Below are positions 45,320 through 57,366 of a DNA stretch of 64,000 nucleotides, one piece after another. Source of the DNA: Polydrusus tereticollis. Lineage: Eukaryota > Arthropoda > Insecta > Coleoptera > Curculionidae. Every line of letters starts with the position of its first letter. Within the stretch, counting starts at the first letter, position 1. Both the position numbers and the translations under genes were made by a program. A model generated the notes under the pieces. It did not search any database, was not told the DNA's origin, and worked only from the letters and a program-made list of their open reading frames with translations. The DNA lies in the NCBI GenBank assembly GCA_963920685.1, contig OY987332.1, positions 15,189,657-15,253,656 of the forward strand. The letters are read 5' to 3'.

Positions 45320-47515
45320 TAATAATAATAATAATATAATAATAAACGTCTTTTATTTTGGTAGAAACAGAATATTATATACAAAATGTAATGTAAGAAA
45401 AGATGTCAACACCTGGCGCAGTCTAGCTGCAGTAGCTATTCTACTGAACCAGACAGAGACACCTAGACATAAAGAAATATAATAATACTTAATAGTGTAG
45501 TAGAATATTACGTAACAACCCTAACCTATTAGACATATTTGCAATAATGAGACAAGCAATGAAAGGAGAAAAGAGTAATAAATTCAAATTATTATTAAAC
45601 AATATTAAACAATAAGTAACCGTTAATATCACTGTAAATTTAAAAGAAATGACTTATATCTAGTCTTAAAAACATTAGCATTTAAGTGTAACATATCAGT
45701 GGGCAACAAGTTATAATACTTAACTGAGTTAAAAGAAAAAGAACGCTGAAACATGGCGCTCCGATGATGAGGCATGGTAAGCCCGCCCGCACCTCTGATA
45801 TCCCTATCGTGAACACTCCGACGAAAAATCAAACGCTCGCCAATAGAAGCAGGAGAATTAGGATTATTTATAATCTTTATTAGAAATGTGCAAAAGTGAA
45901 AACCCTCCGTCCATCCATTTTCAGCCACTTTATATCATTATATAAATGAGAAATATGGTCAAACTTTCTAATGCCGTAAACAAAACGAAGACATGCATTC
46001 TGAACCCTTTGTATACGTGATCTGCTTTCCGCGTCCAAACAAAAGCCATACACAAAATCACAATAAGTAAAGTGCGACAAGACAAGAGATTCACACAAGT
46101 TCTTTCTCAATGTAAAGTTCAATACGTGTCTATTGCTGTATAGTACCTTCAAAGCGAGATAAGCTCTCTGAAAGAGTTTTTTTAAATACTCTTGAAATCT
46201 GAGATTAACATCAAAAAGCAGACCCAAATTCTTTGCGATATTAACGAAATTCAGTTTTGAGCCGTTAATGGATATGTTCAAAGTAGGTTTCAGAGTGTCA
46301 ACCTTGCTCTTACTGGCAAAAATCAATATGGAAGATTTATCCGGATTTAAATGTAAATTATGACCCAAGGAGAGCTCACTCAATATCCTCAAATCCTGGT
46401 TTATTATTAACTCGGTTTCCATGTAATCCTTGGGTTCAAAACAGCAATATAACTGCGTGTCGTCCGCAAATGCCTGGACTTTGCAACATTTCAGCGATTT
46501 AAGTATGTCAGAAGTATATATTATAAGAAATAGCAAGGGACCCAGAATCGAGCCCTGCGGCACGCCCGATAGTATTTTGACTTGTTCAGAATATTTATTA
46601 TCAGAAAAAATCTTTTGAAACCTGTTGGATAAGTATGAATTAACAAGAAGGCAAGAATCATGAACAAAACCATAGTATTTTAATTTAGAAATAAGAAGAG
46701 AATGGTTAATAGTATCGAATGCCTTAGAAAAATCGAGAAGTACTAGAATGCTGATCATTTTTTTATCCCAGGCGCGAATAATGTCATCTGTTACATTTGT
46801 TAGAGCAACCGCAGTACCAAAGTCCTTCCTAAAACCGCACTGGAGGGGGGAATAATATTATTATCGACGAGATAGATATACATCTGGTTATGCAAGACCT
46901 TCTCAAAAATTTTTGAAATTGCTGGAAGAATACTTATCACACGAAGATCGTTATAACCGTTTGGATTACTAACCTTTGATAATGGTTTGCCAATGGATAA
47001 CTTCCATTTATCGGGAAAGTAGTTAACTTCTAAACAACAGTTAATTATATGAGTAATATATTTATCGATATAAGGGCTGCAATATTTAAGCATAAGGGGC
47101 GAGATATCATCTACACCAGTTGCGTTAGTTTTTATGCTATTTAATATTTTATTAACATCCGATATCGTGGCTGGCAAAAAAGAAAAATGTAAAGATTCAT
47201 CAAATATATGATTTTCGTAAAAATTGACTCGATCATTACAATTAGATATGTTTTGAGTAAAACCAGCAAAAAATGTGTTAATAGCATCAGGATCAGATAA
47301 TGTTTTAGGTATTGAATTATTTTTATTAGTACAAATATTATAGTTTTTTAAAGCAGACCACAGTTTTTTAGAATTGCCCTCTCTACAAAGGGAATCCAAA
47401 CAGTTTCCCTTCTCTCTCCTTATGGCGGCCAGTGTAAAATTTCTCAAGTACTTATAATTAACCCAGTCTTCATTAAGTTTAGATTTTTTAAATTTTCGCA
47501 AAGCACTATCCATGC
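45320..47515 (-). pseudogene. LINE A: CR1/Jockey-like retrotransposon, 5'-truncated, (ATT)n tail
   Basis: 47513-46800 encodes the region before the fingers (LRKFKKSKLNEDWVNYKYL, KTLSDPDAINTFFAGF, NATGVDDISPLMLKY, WKLSIGKPLSKV, YNDLRVISILPAISKIFEKV). One lost base in a C-run (~46850) shifts frame into GFRKDFGTAVALTNVTDDII, then LLDFSKAFDTINHSLL (motif A), GVPQGSILGPLLF (B), QAFADDTQLY (C) and the thumb. A second shift at ~45895 leads to the C-terminus ending FLLNLQ. On this strand the 3' end is (ATT)n (45320-45345). It is the same family type as LINE C (55.0-57.4 kb). The RT would be functional in design; this copy has at least two frameshifts and no N-terminal endonuclease. Confidence 0.88.
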
Positions 47516-49270
47516 TACAGGGCGTTCAAAATAAATTTATAAATTTCGACTAATTTAAATTGAAAAATATTAACTTTTTTAAATGGCACATCCTGTAGCG
47601 TCTAACTCAAATTTCGTTACATGTTTCTTTCTGTCATCTTAATATAAAGCTTGTAGCAAATATGAGTATTCCACCTTCAGAAACAACAGTCAATTTTTTA
47701 TTAGAAGAGTAAAAACTAATTTTCTACAAAAATTAAAATATTAGAACAACTACTAGGTTTAGGCTCTCTTCTCTTTGTACATAAATGAACTTATTTTCAT
47801 GCAGAGCAGTGCCAAAATAATATCATACGCTGATGATACTGTTCTTATATTTACCGGTAAAACGTGGCAGGAGGTCTTTGAACTTGCAAGTTGGGAATTT
47901 TCTAGGGTTATCCAGTGGTTTGGAGAAAATCTATTAACTTTAAACATGAAAAAAACTAGGTATGTATGTTTTAGCATCTATGATATATATCAACCATATC
48001 TTAACGAACTGAAAATTCATTCATTTGATTGCATTCAAAATAATAAACAAAATTGCCAATGCACTACAGCTATAAGTAAAATCAATAAAATAAAATACTT
48101 GGGTATAATTGTTGATCAAAATATGAGGTGGGAGGAACATATTAAGCAATTAAATGCTAAAATTCGGAAACTTGTCTGGAAGTTCTATAGCATTAGAAAT
48201 GTTATGCCTGCAAAGGTATTGCGGACGTTGTATATCGTTTTGGCTAAATCTATCATTAGTTACGGCATTTCGATTTGGGGTGGAACTTTTCCCTCAAACA
48301 TGAATGTTTTAAACACCACTCAAAAATTTCTCTTAAAGGTCCTTCTACAGAAGCAAAAACGATATCCATCTGATTTATTGCTTAAAGAGGCAAATGTATT
48401 TAGTGTTCCTCAACTTTATGTTAAATCAGTAATTTTATTTACTTATAAAAACCCAGTACTAAGAAAGTCAATTTCTACGTATGAAACTAGAAGCAATACT
48501 GGGCGGTACCTGAATGTGTCACGCCTCGCGAAGACCACCACACAGAGATTTCTTAATTATTTTGCCACCAAATTTTACAATTTGTTGCCGATTGAAATAA
48601 GGCGTATAAATAGCATCTCTCTCTTTAGTAAGAAAATCAAGCAGATTATCAGAACAAAAGAAGCTGATTTTATAAAAATTCTAAGATTTGATTGAACGTA
48701 AATTTTAATACTCTATTTAAAACAGTAACTTTTCTTGTTGCATTTTTGGTGATTTTATGCCTTTCGTTACCTACATGGAATTTATCTCATTTGTTTGCTG
48801 CATTCTGTGCATATATTATACATGTAAACTACTATTATACACTACTTGCATTCTTATATTATATAAACTTAATCTTGCGCATAAAGTAAAGTACACACAC
48901 GGACTTTACAGTTTAGGTCTACTTTGATAACCAATTGTTATTTACATTGTAATTTATTTAAATTATGTAATATATTTCATTTCATTTCATAGGTAGTATA
49001 TAATAATATTAACAAAAAAGTTATAGAATTTTATGCAGAATATAAAAAAAATTAAAAAGTAAGGTGTTCCAATTAAAAAAAAACTTATTTTATATTTGCC
49101 CCGTTTTTTTGAAACCCCCTGTATACTTAGAAATAATTTTAAACTCTGCATCTTAACACTCTCTAAAACTTTTGTATTTAACGTTTTTTGGTAATTCCCG
49201 AAACTAATGAGATAACGAACTTTACTATTTGTATAATACTCTATAATACTTTTGAAAATTATACGGGGTG
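47516..49270 (+). repeat. Mariner-lineage repeat 'M', plus-oriented copy, split by LINE B
   Basis: Starts TACAGGGCGTTCAAAATAAA, runs to ~47760, is interrupted by LINE B and resumes at ~48991 to AATTCCCGAAACTAATGAGA. The other copy, at 45015-45319, is continuous across the LINE B site. A small further insert with CCCCGTTTTTTTGAAACCCC lies at ~49066-49130. Confidence 0.6.
47761..48990 (+). pseudogene. LINE B: non-LTR retrotransposon RT, 5'-truncated, pentamer tail
   Basis: Starts within the GPLLF motif (GLGSLLF, then frame change to YINELIF). It continues with ISYADDTVLIF (motif C), WFGENLLTLNMKKT (D), KIKYLGIIVDQNMRWEEHI, SIISYGISIWGG, LLQKQKRYPSDLLL and FYNLLPIEIRRI, ending FIKILRFD at 48695. 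The 3' tail is ATTTCATTTCATTTCAT (48974-48990). The long 306-codon frame is clean, so the copy is fairly young, but it lacks endonuclease and most of the polymerase. It is a different family from LINE A and C (no shared tail). It is inserted in repeat M. Confidence 0.82.
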
Positions 49271-49524
49271 CTTCAATAAAACTGGGTGACTGTTAACGTT
49301 ATTTTTTTAAATAGGACATCCTGTATGTATACCTAAATTCAACTGTTTTTAAAATACTGCCAGTTAAAAATTGACATTTTTTAATTTAGAGAAAGACCAT
49401 GATGCAACGTGAAAAGGTATAGTAGAAATCTAGTAAGTATCTAGTTTTCAATACGTTTTTAAATAAAAATAATATTGGCATCTGTTTCATTTGTTTTGGC
49501 AAAGAGAATTTTATTTGGCTCTGC
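49271..49524. other. Unassigned sequence with mariner-type fragments
   Basis: Contains GGTGCTTCAATAAAACTGGG and ACATCCTGTATGTATACC, typical of repeat-family termini. No gene. Confidence 0.35.
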
Positions 49525-51310
49525 CAGAGCTGGGCAGTAGTTAACTACGTAGTTAACTACTTTTTTTATAAAAGTGGTTGTATTCTTACTACTTTTTTTC
49601 TCTTAGTAGTTATACTCGATTATTTTAAAGTCTGCATGAAATATTCGCAAAAGTAGTTAAAAAGTAACTACTCAGTGCTAACTACTTTAACTATTTTAAC
49701 TACATTTCTTTATTTTAACTTTTTTTGTGTATTTTAACTACTTCTAAAAATATTTATCTACTCCCCTATATTACGTGTGAGGGTGTAAGCGTGTCAAAGA
49801 CACGTTAGAACAACTTTAGAAACTATGGTTCCATTATCCGTTGTAGATAATGACAGTTTTAGAAATTTATTTTTCAGTACAGATTTTAGAGTTATCAGTA
49901 GAAGATCTTTAACCCGACAAATTGAAGAGACATACAAAAGCCAATTTTTTAAAATTAAAGAGGTTTTGCGCGATAGTAAATTTGTGTGTTCTACCGCTGA
50001 TATTTGGTCGGGAAAAAGAAGAAGCTTTATGGGCGTCACAGTGCATTTCATCGATGATCATCTTAAAAGGCATTCTTTTGCCTTGGCTTGCCGAAGGTTC
50101 GCAGGCATACATTCTTACGACAGAATTGCCGAGCTTCTTGAAGATATTAACCTGTCATTTGACTTAGATAATACGAAAATTGTTTCTATCATTACCGATA
50201 ATGGAAGCAATTTTGTGAAAGCATATGCAGAGTTTGGCCTTAAATTTTCAATAATTGAAGAGGAAGAGCAGGACGCCGACAGCGATGATGATGATGCACA
50301 TTTTGAATGCAACGAGCATACACTACCAAAACATAAGCGATGTGCTAGTCACACCCTTAACTTGCTGGCAACAACGAATATCAATAATATTTTAAAGACG
50401 AATCAAATATTTGAAAGTAGATATAAAAAAGTTTTACAAAATGCAATTTATTATGGAATAAAGCAGGAAGGCCAAAGAGTGCTGAAATTATTAACAGTGT
50501 ATTGGGACATACGTTAAGTTATCCAGCAATAACGAGATGAAATTCGTTATACACTTCAATTAAGCACGTTATTGACGAGAAAGATAAATTAAAAGAGTTG
50601 TACGAGAAACTTGATATTAAAGATGGATTAAAAGAAACTGAAATAATATACCTTGATATATACCTTGAGGAATATTTAGCAATATTAAATCCCGTGGTTG
50701 AAACGCTTAATTTCTTACAGGGAGAACAAAATACCTTCAATGGTTATCTTCTGCCAAGCATTATTTCATTGAAAGCAAAATTCGACAAACTAAAGAGCGA
50801 TTTAAATATAAAAAATCTTCAATTTGTAGTTGATAAAATTGTAATTCAATTACTAAAACGATTTAACGTTTTATTTTCAATAAATAATGATTATAATAAA
50901 CAAATGTTGTGACTTGTTTAATGAAAATGTTTTAAATGAAAGTAGTGATCAAAACTTAACCGTAAGTGATGCACGACCCGAAAATGACTTTTTTGATTTC
51001 AAGGAAGAACAAAATTTACAAAATCATGATAAATACAAAAAAAACATCAGAATCGGAAAAAAATTTAATAAAGAACAAATTGGAATTACAGTTATTACAG
51101 TACTTGAAAGATAGAAGAAATAATAAAGAAATGCTCCATGATTATAAATTGATTAAACAAATATTTATAAGATATAACACCAACTTACCATCATCAGCTG
51201 CAGTCAAACGGATGTTCAATTTTGGGAGTAAAAGGAACAAAACATTCCTTAACAGGCCAATAACTGTAGCATTTACCCTATCTTCCGTCCATCCTATAAA
51301 TGGCCTCCCT
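49525..51310 (+). mobile_element. hAT transposon, right end missing
   Basis: Left terminus CAGAGCTGGGCAGTAGT (49525-49541) is a standard hAT end. The next ~200 bp have many TAACTAC/GTAGTTA repeats, the usual subterminal transposase-binding arrangement. The gene follows (49801-51281). No matching right terminal repeat was found by 51320, so the element is truncated there. Confidence 0.75.
49828..51281 (+). pseudogene. hAT transposase, frameshifted
   Basis: Reads MVPLSVVDNDSFRNLFFSTD, STADIWSGKRRSFMGVTVHF (first Asp), IITDNGSNFVKA (second Asp) and RCASHTLNL (conserved C..H). After frame changes at ~50520 and ~50910 it continues LKETEIIYLDIYLEEYLAIL, ILNPVVETLNFLQGE, SLKAKFDKLK and, near the end, LPSSAAVKRMFNFGSKRNK, the hAT dimerisation region. 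Three or more breaks. The acidic tract EEEEQDADSDDDDAHFE (~50260-50305) sits between the second Asp and the C..H block. Non-functional. Confidence 0.85.
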
Positions 51311-51999
51311 ATTTAATAAATACTTTTGAGTTCACGTCCGACCAGTGAAAAGCACCGATTTTATTCTGCGGATTACGAAATCCAACCGTCACCGTCGTAA
51401 AATTGCCACAAGTGTCGCCAACCGTAAAATTTAAGACAAAATTAATGCCCTGTGTATTACCTAGATTCGTCTGAGCGCGCGGGTCCCTATTTTAATAATA
51501 ATCCTTAAACGCTAAATCTAGAAGGCTTGTTCTTGTGTTAATTACCAAATAAATTGGGCTTGCTAAAAGCCTCTGATTAAACGGCTTTGAACTTACTCTA
51601 AGCCTTGGTCCGAAATTGAAAACGTTCCCCAGAACGAATAAAATTTATTGACTTTGTTTCAGATTAAAAGGAAAGTTGTATCTAATTTATAGCGTATAAA
51701 TGTTGGCAATAAAAGATCAGTCTTAAAGACTAGTGTAATTTTTTGGCGAAAAGATAAAATTACTGAAAAATAGATAATAATAAAAGTTATGAGATCCATA
51801 ATGGACTAACCCTAGTCAAACGCTATAAAATTCACCTAATTTTAAGAAAATCAGGGGCGTGCCATCCATAGAAGCGATGGAAGCACCGCTTGCCCTACTG
51901 CTTTCATAAGCAAATAAATTAATTATTAAAATTAATTTAATCTATGCCAATCAAAATTCAAAATACCCATTTATTTCTAATTTTAAACCAAATCCGGCC
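51311..51999. other. Unassigned sequence
   Basis: No recognisable gene. Slightly less AT-rich around 51330-51500. Confidence 0.3.
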
Positions 52000-52445
52000 C
52001 TCCACCCCCAGATCCCTAGAAGCAGGCGTCCCTCAAGGCGCTGTCCTCTCCCTGCACCTCTTCAATATCTATATCCATGATATCCCCAAAGCCCCAGATA
52101 GCACCCTAGCCATCTAAGCCGATGATACCGCCTTCGTCATAAGGTCACTGCGCCCACATATTGTCACACGAAAGCTTCAAGAAGTAGCCAACGAATTCTC
52201 CAGTTACTGCGTAAACTGGAAACTTCGGCTAAATCCCGATAAAACCGAAACCATCCAGTTTCTCGTAGAAGGCAACCACCCGTGATCAACCTGAATATGC
52301 ACGATGTTCCCTGGTGCGACACAGTGAAATATCTCACCTTCGACAAAACCCTCCATTAGCGCCCCCATATCCAGAACACCGCCAACAAAACCAGGCTCTT
52401 CTATAGCCAACTATATCCACTACTCAATAAACTCCCGCAGTCACA
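52000..52445 (+). pseudogene. Jockey-clade LINE reverse transcriptase fragment
   Basis: Reads LEAGVPQGAVLSLHLFNIYI (motif B), HDIPKAPDSTLAI, then a stop, ADDTAFVIRSLRPHIVTRKL (motif C), EFSSYCVNWKLRLNPDKTET, VPWCDTVKYLTFDKTLH and FYSQLYPLLNKLPQSQ. At least three stops. It is notably less AT-rich than its surroundings, as is usual for Jockey copies. Only the palm/thumb survives. Confidence 0.8.
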
Positions 52446-52589
52446 AAGAGGAACTCCTTTTTATCGTCCAAGACCTTTTCTGCATAACAAAAATGTAGGT
52501 AAATAAACAACTCGGCTGTTATCGGCAATATTTTTACGAGGACTCCGCAGAGCTTTCTCCAACTCCTTGATCTCTCCATCCTTCTTTGT

Positions 52590-52934
52590 GTTATTTTCAG
52601 CTTCTTGAAGGTACCAATTACTGTCAGCGTCAATGATTTGGAGTCATACTATTATGTATTGACCGGCAGCACACATTGGTTGATCACTTTTTCCTGTTCA
52701 GCTTGCATGTCTGCCAGTCCAAACAATTCTGAAATCTCGATCTCGTTCCTTCCAACAGTCATGTCCTCTCAGGAGACGAGGTTGCTTGAACTTTATATTC
52801 GACATGTTGATGTTTAGACCGACTCTATAGCAACTTCTGCACCATCAACTATGCATTATCGCAAGATTATCAGAAATGAGCATCATGTCATCTGCAAAAC
52901 GTAGGTACATTATTCTTAGGTTTTTCCTATGAGC
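52590..52934 (-). pseudogene. RTE-clade LINE fragment (motif C side)
   Basis: On the minus strand it begins LRIMYLRFADDMMLISDNLA (motif C of RTE). Degenerate text with SKHQHVEYKVQATSSPERT follows. The upstream half of the same LINE lies at 54091-54310, so the two Penelope tails (52935-54090) were inserted in between. Confidence 0.75.
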
Positions 52935-53629
52935 TAATTTGATGGTAGAGGAAATTAAAGTCTTACTTGTTATATTTCACAATTATAATTCAGTTGCCTG
53001 ACACGTGTTTTGACCCTTGCGGATCATTATCGAAGGAGTACAAGACAATACTAAATTCTAGGTGTAGTTACAAAGTTAATACCTAAGTAATAGTAATGGT
53101 AAACATGTCAACATGTCATTAAAATAAAATTAGGGAGATGAAGTGAATTGACAGGCGGATTATGGGTTATTTTAGTCCTTAATTTTTAGGTATTGGCCAA
53201 AGGTACAACTAAGTTACAGGTGTGTGATTATAGAGGTATTTACATCTTTACATCTAAGTAATAAAATTAAGAAAATGACATTGTGTATATAATTATGGCT
53301 TTTTTCGTTCATAATTATTGACAGTGTTTATTGTATATTTATCCCAAGTTATTGACTATTAAGTATTAGATTGGCATCTGAAGGTATTTCAATTTGATTA
53401 CTAACAACATTACATCGATTTGTTAAGGCTTTTTTGATTGCTAATGTTTCTAATAGGTTGAGTTTTCTACCCTTGTGTTGAGAATATATCGGTTTTATTT
53501 TGTTGGATATTGAGTGGTTCTTTATTATACAGTGGTCCGCTATTCCTGTTATATCTTGTTTTTTTTTTTAAATGGATGTTTTATGTTCTTTAAGCCTAGT
53601 ATTAAAGTTTCTACCTAATAATGTAATGT
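52935..53629 (-). pseudogene. Penelope-like element 3' tail, minus copy
   Basis: From ~53625 downward: RNFNTRLKEHKTSI, ITGIADHCIIKNHSISN, KIKPIYSQHKGRKLNLLETL, AIKKALTNRCNVVSNQIEIP. This is a well preserved GIY-YIG C-terminus (Arg of RLKEHK and Glu of LLETL kept). The 3' non-coding part contains the hairpin GATCCGCAAGGGTC followed by AAAACACGTGTCAGGCAAC (~52990-53035). It ends at TTTCCTCTACCATC. Confidence 0.8.
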
Positions 53630-54090
53630 TGTTAATAATCAAATTGAAATACCTTCAGGTGCCAATCTAATGCTTAATAGTCTAATAACTTAGGAAAAAT
53701 GAACAATAAACACTGTCAATAATTATGAACGAAAAAACCTAAAATTATATACACTATATCATTTTCTTAATTTTATTACTTACATGTAAATACCTCCATA
53801 ATCACCCCTGTAACATAGTTGTACCTTTGGCCAATACCTGAAAATTAAGGACCAAAATAACCCAAAATCTGTCTGTCAATTCACTTCATCTTCCTAATTT
53901 TATTTTAATGACATGTTGACATGTTTACCATTACTATTACTTAGATATGAACTTTGTAACTACACGTAGAATTTAGTATTGTCTTGTACTCCTTCGATAA
54001 TGATCCGCAAGGGTCGAAAAGCGTGTGAGGCAACTGAATTATAATTGTTAAATATAAGAAGTAAAACTTTAATTTCCTCTACCATAGAAT
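53630..54090 (+). pseudogene. Penelope-like element 3' tail, plus copy
   Basis: Begins inside the coding end (NNQIEIPSGANLMLNSLIT) and continues through the same 3' non-coding region as the minus copy, with the hairpin GATCCGCAAGGGTCGAAAA (~54001-54019), ending TTTCCTCTACCATAG. Its outer ~360 bp are inverted with respect to 52946-53345. Confidence 0.75.
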
Positions 54091-54310
54091 ATCCATTTCA
54101 CCAAGCATGTAGCCCATCACAAATCAAGTAAGCTAATTTGATTCCAGTTCAAAATATGCCACCACCGTGAAGTTTTACAAATATTGTTACATTCTTTGAG
54201 AGCTCCCCTAGAACAGCATCCTACTCAATTGTGTCAAATGTTTTATAGAAATCACGGAAAGCCATTACCAGAGGTCCCAGGTCTGTAGTATTCGTTCGTA
54301 AAAATTAAAA
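54091..54310 (-). pseudogene. RTE-clade LINE fragment (motif A side)
   Basis: The minus strand reads LVMAFRDFYKTFDTIE (motif A, expected FxDYxKAFDxVE), then DAVLGELSKNVTIFVKLHGG. It is broken from its downstream part (52590-52934) by the Penelope insertions. Confidence 0.7.
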
Positions 54311-55019
54311 GAAGTTTCTGGTTCTAAATGTGGGATAGTTCGCAACACCCGTATCACTGTCAATAGAATATCTTAGCTCAAAATATCCCTTTATTTTGAA
54401 TATTTCAAAGTTTGTTTCACTAGAATTATATATAGTATTATATTGTTTCATTGTCGGATGCATACAGTAAATCTCCTCAAGCATTTTGCGATTAAAAGCA
54501 AAGATATTTACACAAATTATGATGCCGTAATTTTCATATTAATTTATATTTCCGAAAAATATCTAGAATAATAGTTCCAAATAAATAAAGATAGCCACTA
54601 AAGCCATATAAGGTGCAAGTAGAAGTTATCATATCAATAATTTAATTTAAAACTTATGTCGATGTTGTTTTCAATATTTAGGTATACATTTTCTTACATA
54701 AAAAAATTTAAATTTAAAATATCGACTGTTCGGGAGGATAGAAGGCAAACGAGGGTGGGAAACCCATACAACGACTTTGTTATTTTGTCATCAATTTTTT
54801 GCTTCAATCCGAGAAGTAAAGAAAAGCGAACAGCAAAAGGAACAGAGAAATCAATCATATATGTGTTTTCTGTTTTGAATGTTTCCAAATCAGTAATTTA
54901 TTAAATTTAGGACAATAATTTAAATTTATACACCCTATTTCCCAAAGAAGTTTAAGAATTAATACTCAATAAAATGATCTGGTGAATGTCTCTTAACCTT
55001 TCAGTGATATTTTATTTGC
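54311..55019. other. Unassigned AT-rich sequence
   Basis: No motif recognised. The 82-codon frame at 54656-54904 has no known features and an overlapping frame on the other strand. Confidence 0.3.
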
Positions 55020-57333
55020 AAGCAATACCGTGGCGCAACATTTATGATATAACCGATGTAAATGATAAAGTGGATTTTATGTGTAATAACATCTATAGTT
55101 TACTTGACATCCATGCCCCTTATGTAACTTTTTAAATTACTAAGCCATATGCCCCATGGCTTACAAATGCTTTGCGAGCTGCTAAAAAGGATAGAGATAA
55201 GGCCTTGAGTAAGTTTAAAAGAACTAGATGCCCTACAGATTGGTCTCATTACAAAGCTTTGAGGAACGGTTTCACACTAGCGGTAAGGAGAGAAAAAAAA
55301 GCGTATTATCAAAATTCTTTTCAAAATAAAAAACCAAAAGAATTATGGGCTGATCTAAAACGACTAAATGTTCATAATACAGTTCAAGGAAACTTAGTTT
55401 TACCAACTCATTTGACAGACCCAAATACTATAAATAATAATTTCATCAATGCTGTCCCAAAACTTAAGCCTAATCGCAAAGTCAAATAGATTTTTATAAT
55501 AATAATAAACAATGTCATAATAATTTTAATTTTGTTAGTGTAACAGAAATAGAGGTTTTAAAAGTAATTTCTACAATAAAAAGTACAGCTACAGGACTTG
55601 ATGGAATAAATATCTTAACAATACAATGATGTCTTCCATTTCTACTTCCATATATAACACACATCATGAACTATAGTATTTCTTGCTCCACCTTTCCTAG
55701 TATGTGGAAGGAAGCGCGTGTGATTCCTCTGCCCAAGGTTGCTACTCCGAATACTTTTAATGATTTGCGCCCCATTAGTATTCTCCCCACCCTTTCCAAA
55801 GTTTTTGAAAAGCTACTTGATGGTCAGTTGCAGGTATATTTTAACAATAATAAAATAATTTCTGATTCACAGTCTGGTTTTAGAAAGGGTGTGGGATGCA
55901 ATACTGCTTTAATGAATATAACAGATGATATAATATGCAGCTTAGATAAGGGAAAGTTGTCAATTTTGGTTTTGTTGGATTATTCCAAGGCGTTTGATAC
56001 GTTAAATCATGATATTTTAAAAGCAATGTATAGTTATGTGGGTTTTAACGATCAAGCAATAGGGCTCATGACAAATTATCTGCATGGCAGAAAACAATTA
56101 GTATGTTATAATAGAAAAAATTCGGAATTTTTAGATGTCACTAATGGTGTTCCGCAGGGCTCAATCTTGGGCCCAAGATTATTGACATTTTATACGTCAT
56201 CATTTTCTTCAGTCTTTCTGTCATGCAGTAATCATTTCTATGCTGATGATACTCAGATGTACTTGTCCTTTTATCCGGATGAAGCACCACAGGCTGTCGC
56301 CGCAGTCAATTTTGATTTGATCAAGGTTAGTGAATTTAGTGGTAATCATTGCTTAAAATTAAATTTTAATAAAACTTTGGCGGTGGTTTTTGGAGGAAAA
56401 GTAGAAAAACAACGGTTTATCGAACGGTACAGTCATGATATTGGCGTTCAAGGTCACAATATTAAGTTGGATCCTGTGGTGAAGAATTTGGGTCTGTATG
56501 TTGACAGTGAGTTGAGGTTTGTTGCACATGTGAATAGGTGCATTCAGAAAGCTTACTCCAACTTAAAACTTATTTATCAAAATAGATATTTCCTTAATAG
56601 GAATGTAAAGTCTATGTTGTGTGATGTACTTGTGCTTTCCCACTTCAATTACTGTGATGGCGTTTATGGTCCATGCTTGACCGAATATGATTCAAGACGA
56701 ATACAAAAAGTACAAAACTCTTGCTTACGGCTTATATTTGGCATAAAAAAACGAGAGCACATTACCCATAAAATTAAAGATAATGGTTGGTTAAGCATGT
56801 ACCAGAGGCGTTATCTGCATATTATTTGCCACTATCATGCTATTATAAAAAATAAGTTTCCAACATATCTCTATCAGAAGATTAGATTTCGCACAGACGT
56901 ACACAATATTAATATTAGGTTTAAGGGTAGGCTTACAATACCACAACATAGATCGCAGGTTTTTAAGCGAACCTTCTCGTACAACATTGTCAATTTATTG
57001 AACACTCTTCCTAATGATGTTTATGCTATGTCAGCACCTGTTTTCAGAAATTTTATTTATCAAAAACTTGGTGCGCAATCATAATAGAAAGTGCGGCCTG
57101 GGTAATGAATTGTTGTTTTTAGTAATACTCTCCACTTTTAAAATTAAAATATAATTTATTAGTTTATGTTTATCTCGTCTACTATTTTCTTTATGGTTAT
57201 TTCACTAGTTATAGTTTGGTTATAGGTTAGTTGAACAGATACCTTGTTGCATATATTGTAATCAGGGTGAACTGAACCTCGCCCAATAACAAAATGTAAT
57301 ACTTTGATTGTATCATTTATGAATAAAGACCTC

Positions 57334-57363
<30 letters not shown>
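55020..57363 (+). pseudogene. LINE C: CR1/Jockey-like retrotransposon with (ATT)n tail
   Basis: Starts within the linker after the endonuclease (PWRNIYDITDVNDKVDFMCN), has a stop at ~55137, then ALRAAKKDRDKALSKFKRTR to 55489. A frame change follows, with VTEIEVLKVISTIKSTATGL. From 55666 there is a clean 472-codon frame with VIPLPKVATPNTFNDLRPIS, ILPTLSKVFEKL, SGFRKGVGCNTALM, VLLDYSKAFDTLNHDIL (motif A), NGVPQGSILGP (B), HFYADDTQMYLSF (C), NLGLYVDSELRFVAHV and CLRLIFGIKKREHI, ending KLGAQS at 57084. The 3' part has AATAAA (57322-57327) and ten ATT units (57334-57363). It is 5'-truncated but the polymerase part is almost intact, making it the best RT in the window. Confidence 0.9.

Positions 57364-57366
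<3 letters not shown>

Noticed and set aside
52164..52410. Two minus-strand frames of 60-68 codons
   Set aside because: Antisense shadows of the plus-strand Jockey RT fragment.
54656..54904. 82-codon frame as a gene
   Set aside because: No motif, and a similarly long frame exists on the opposite strand.
57334..57363. (ATT)10 as an independent microsatellite
   Set aside because: It directly follows the LINE C polyadenylation signal and is that element's 3' tail.
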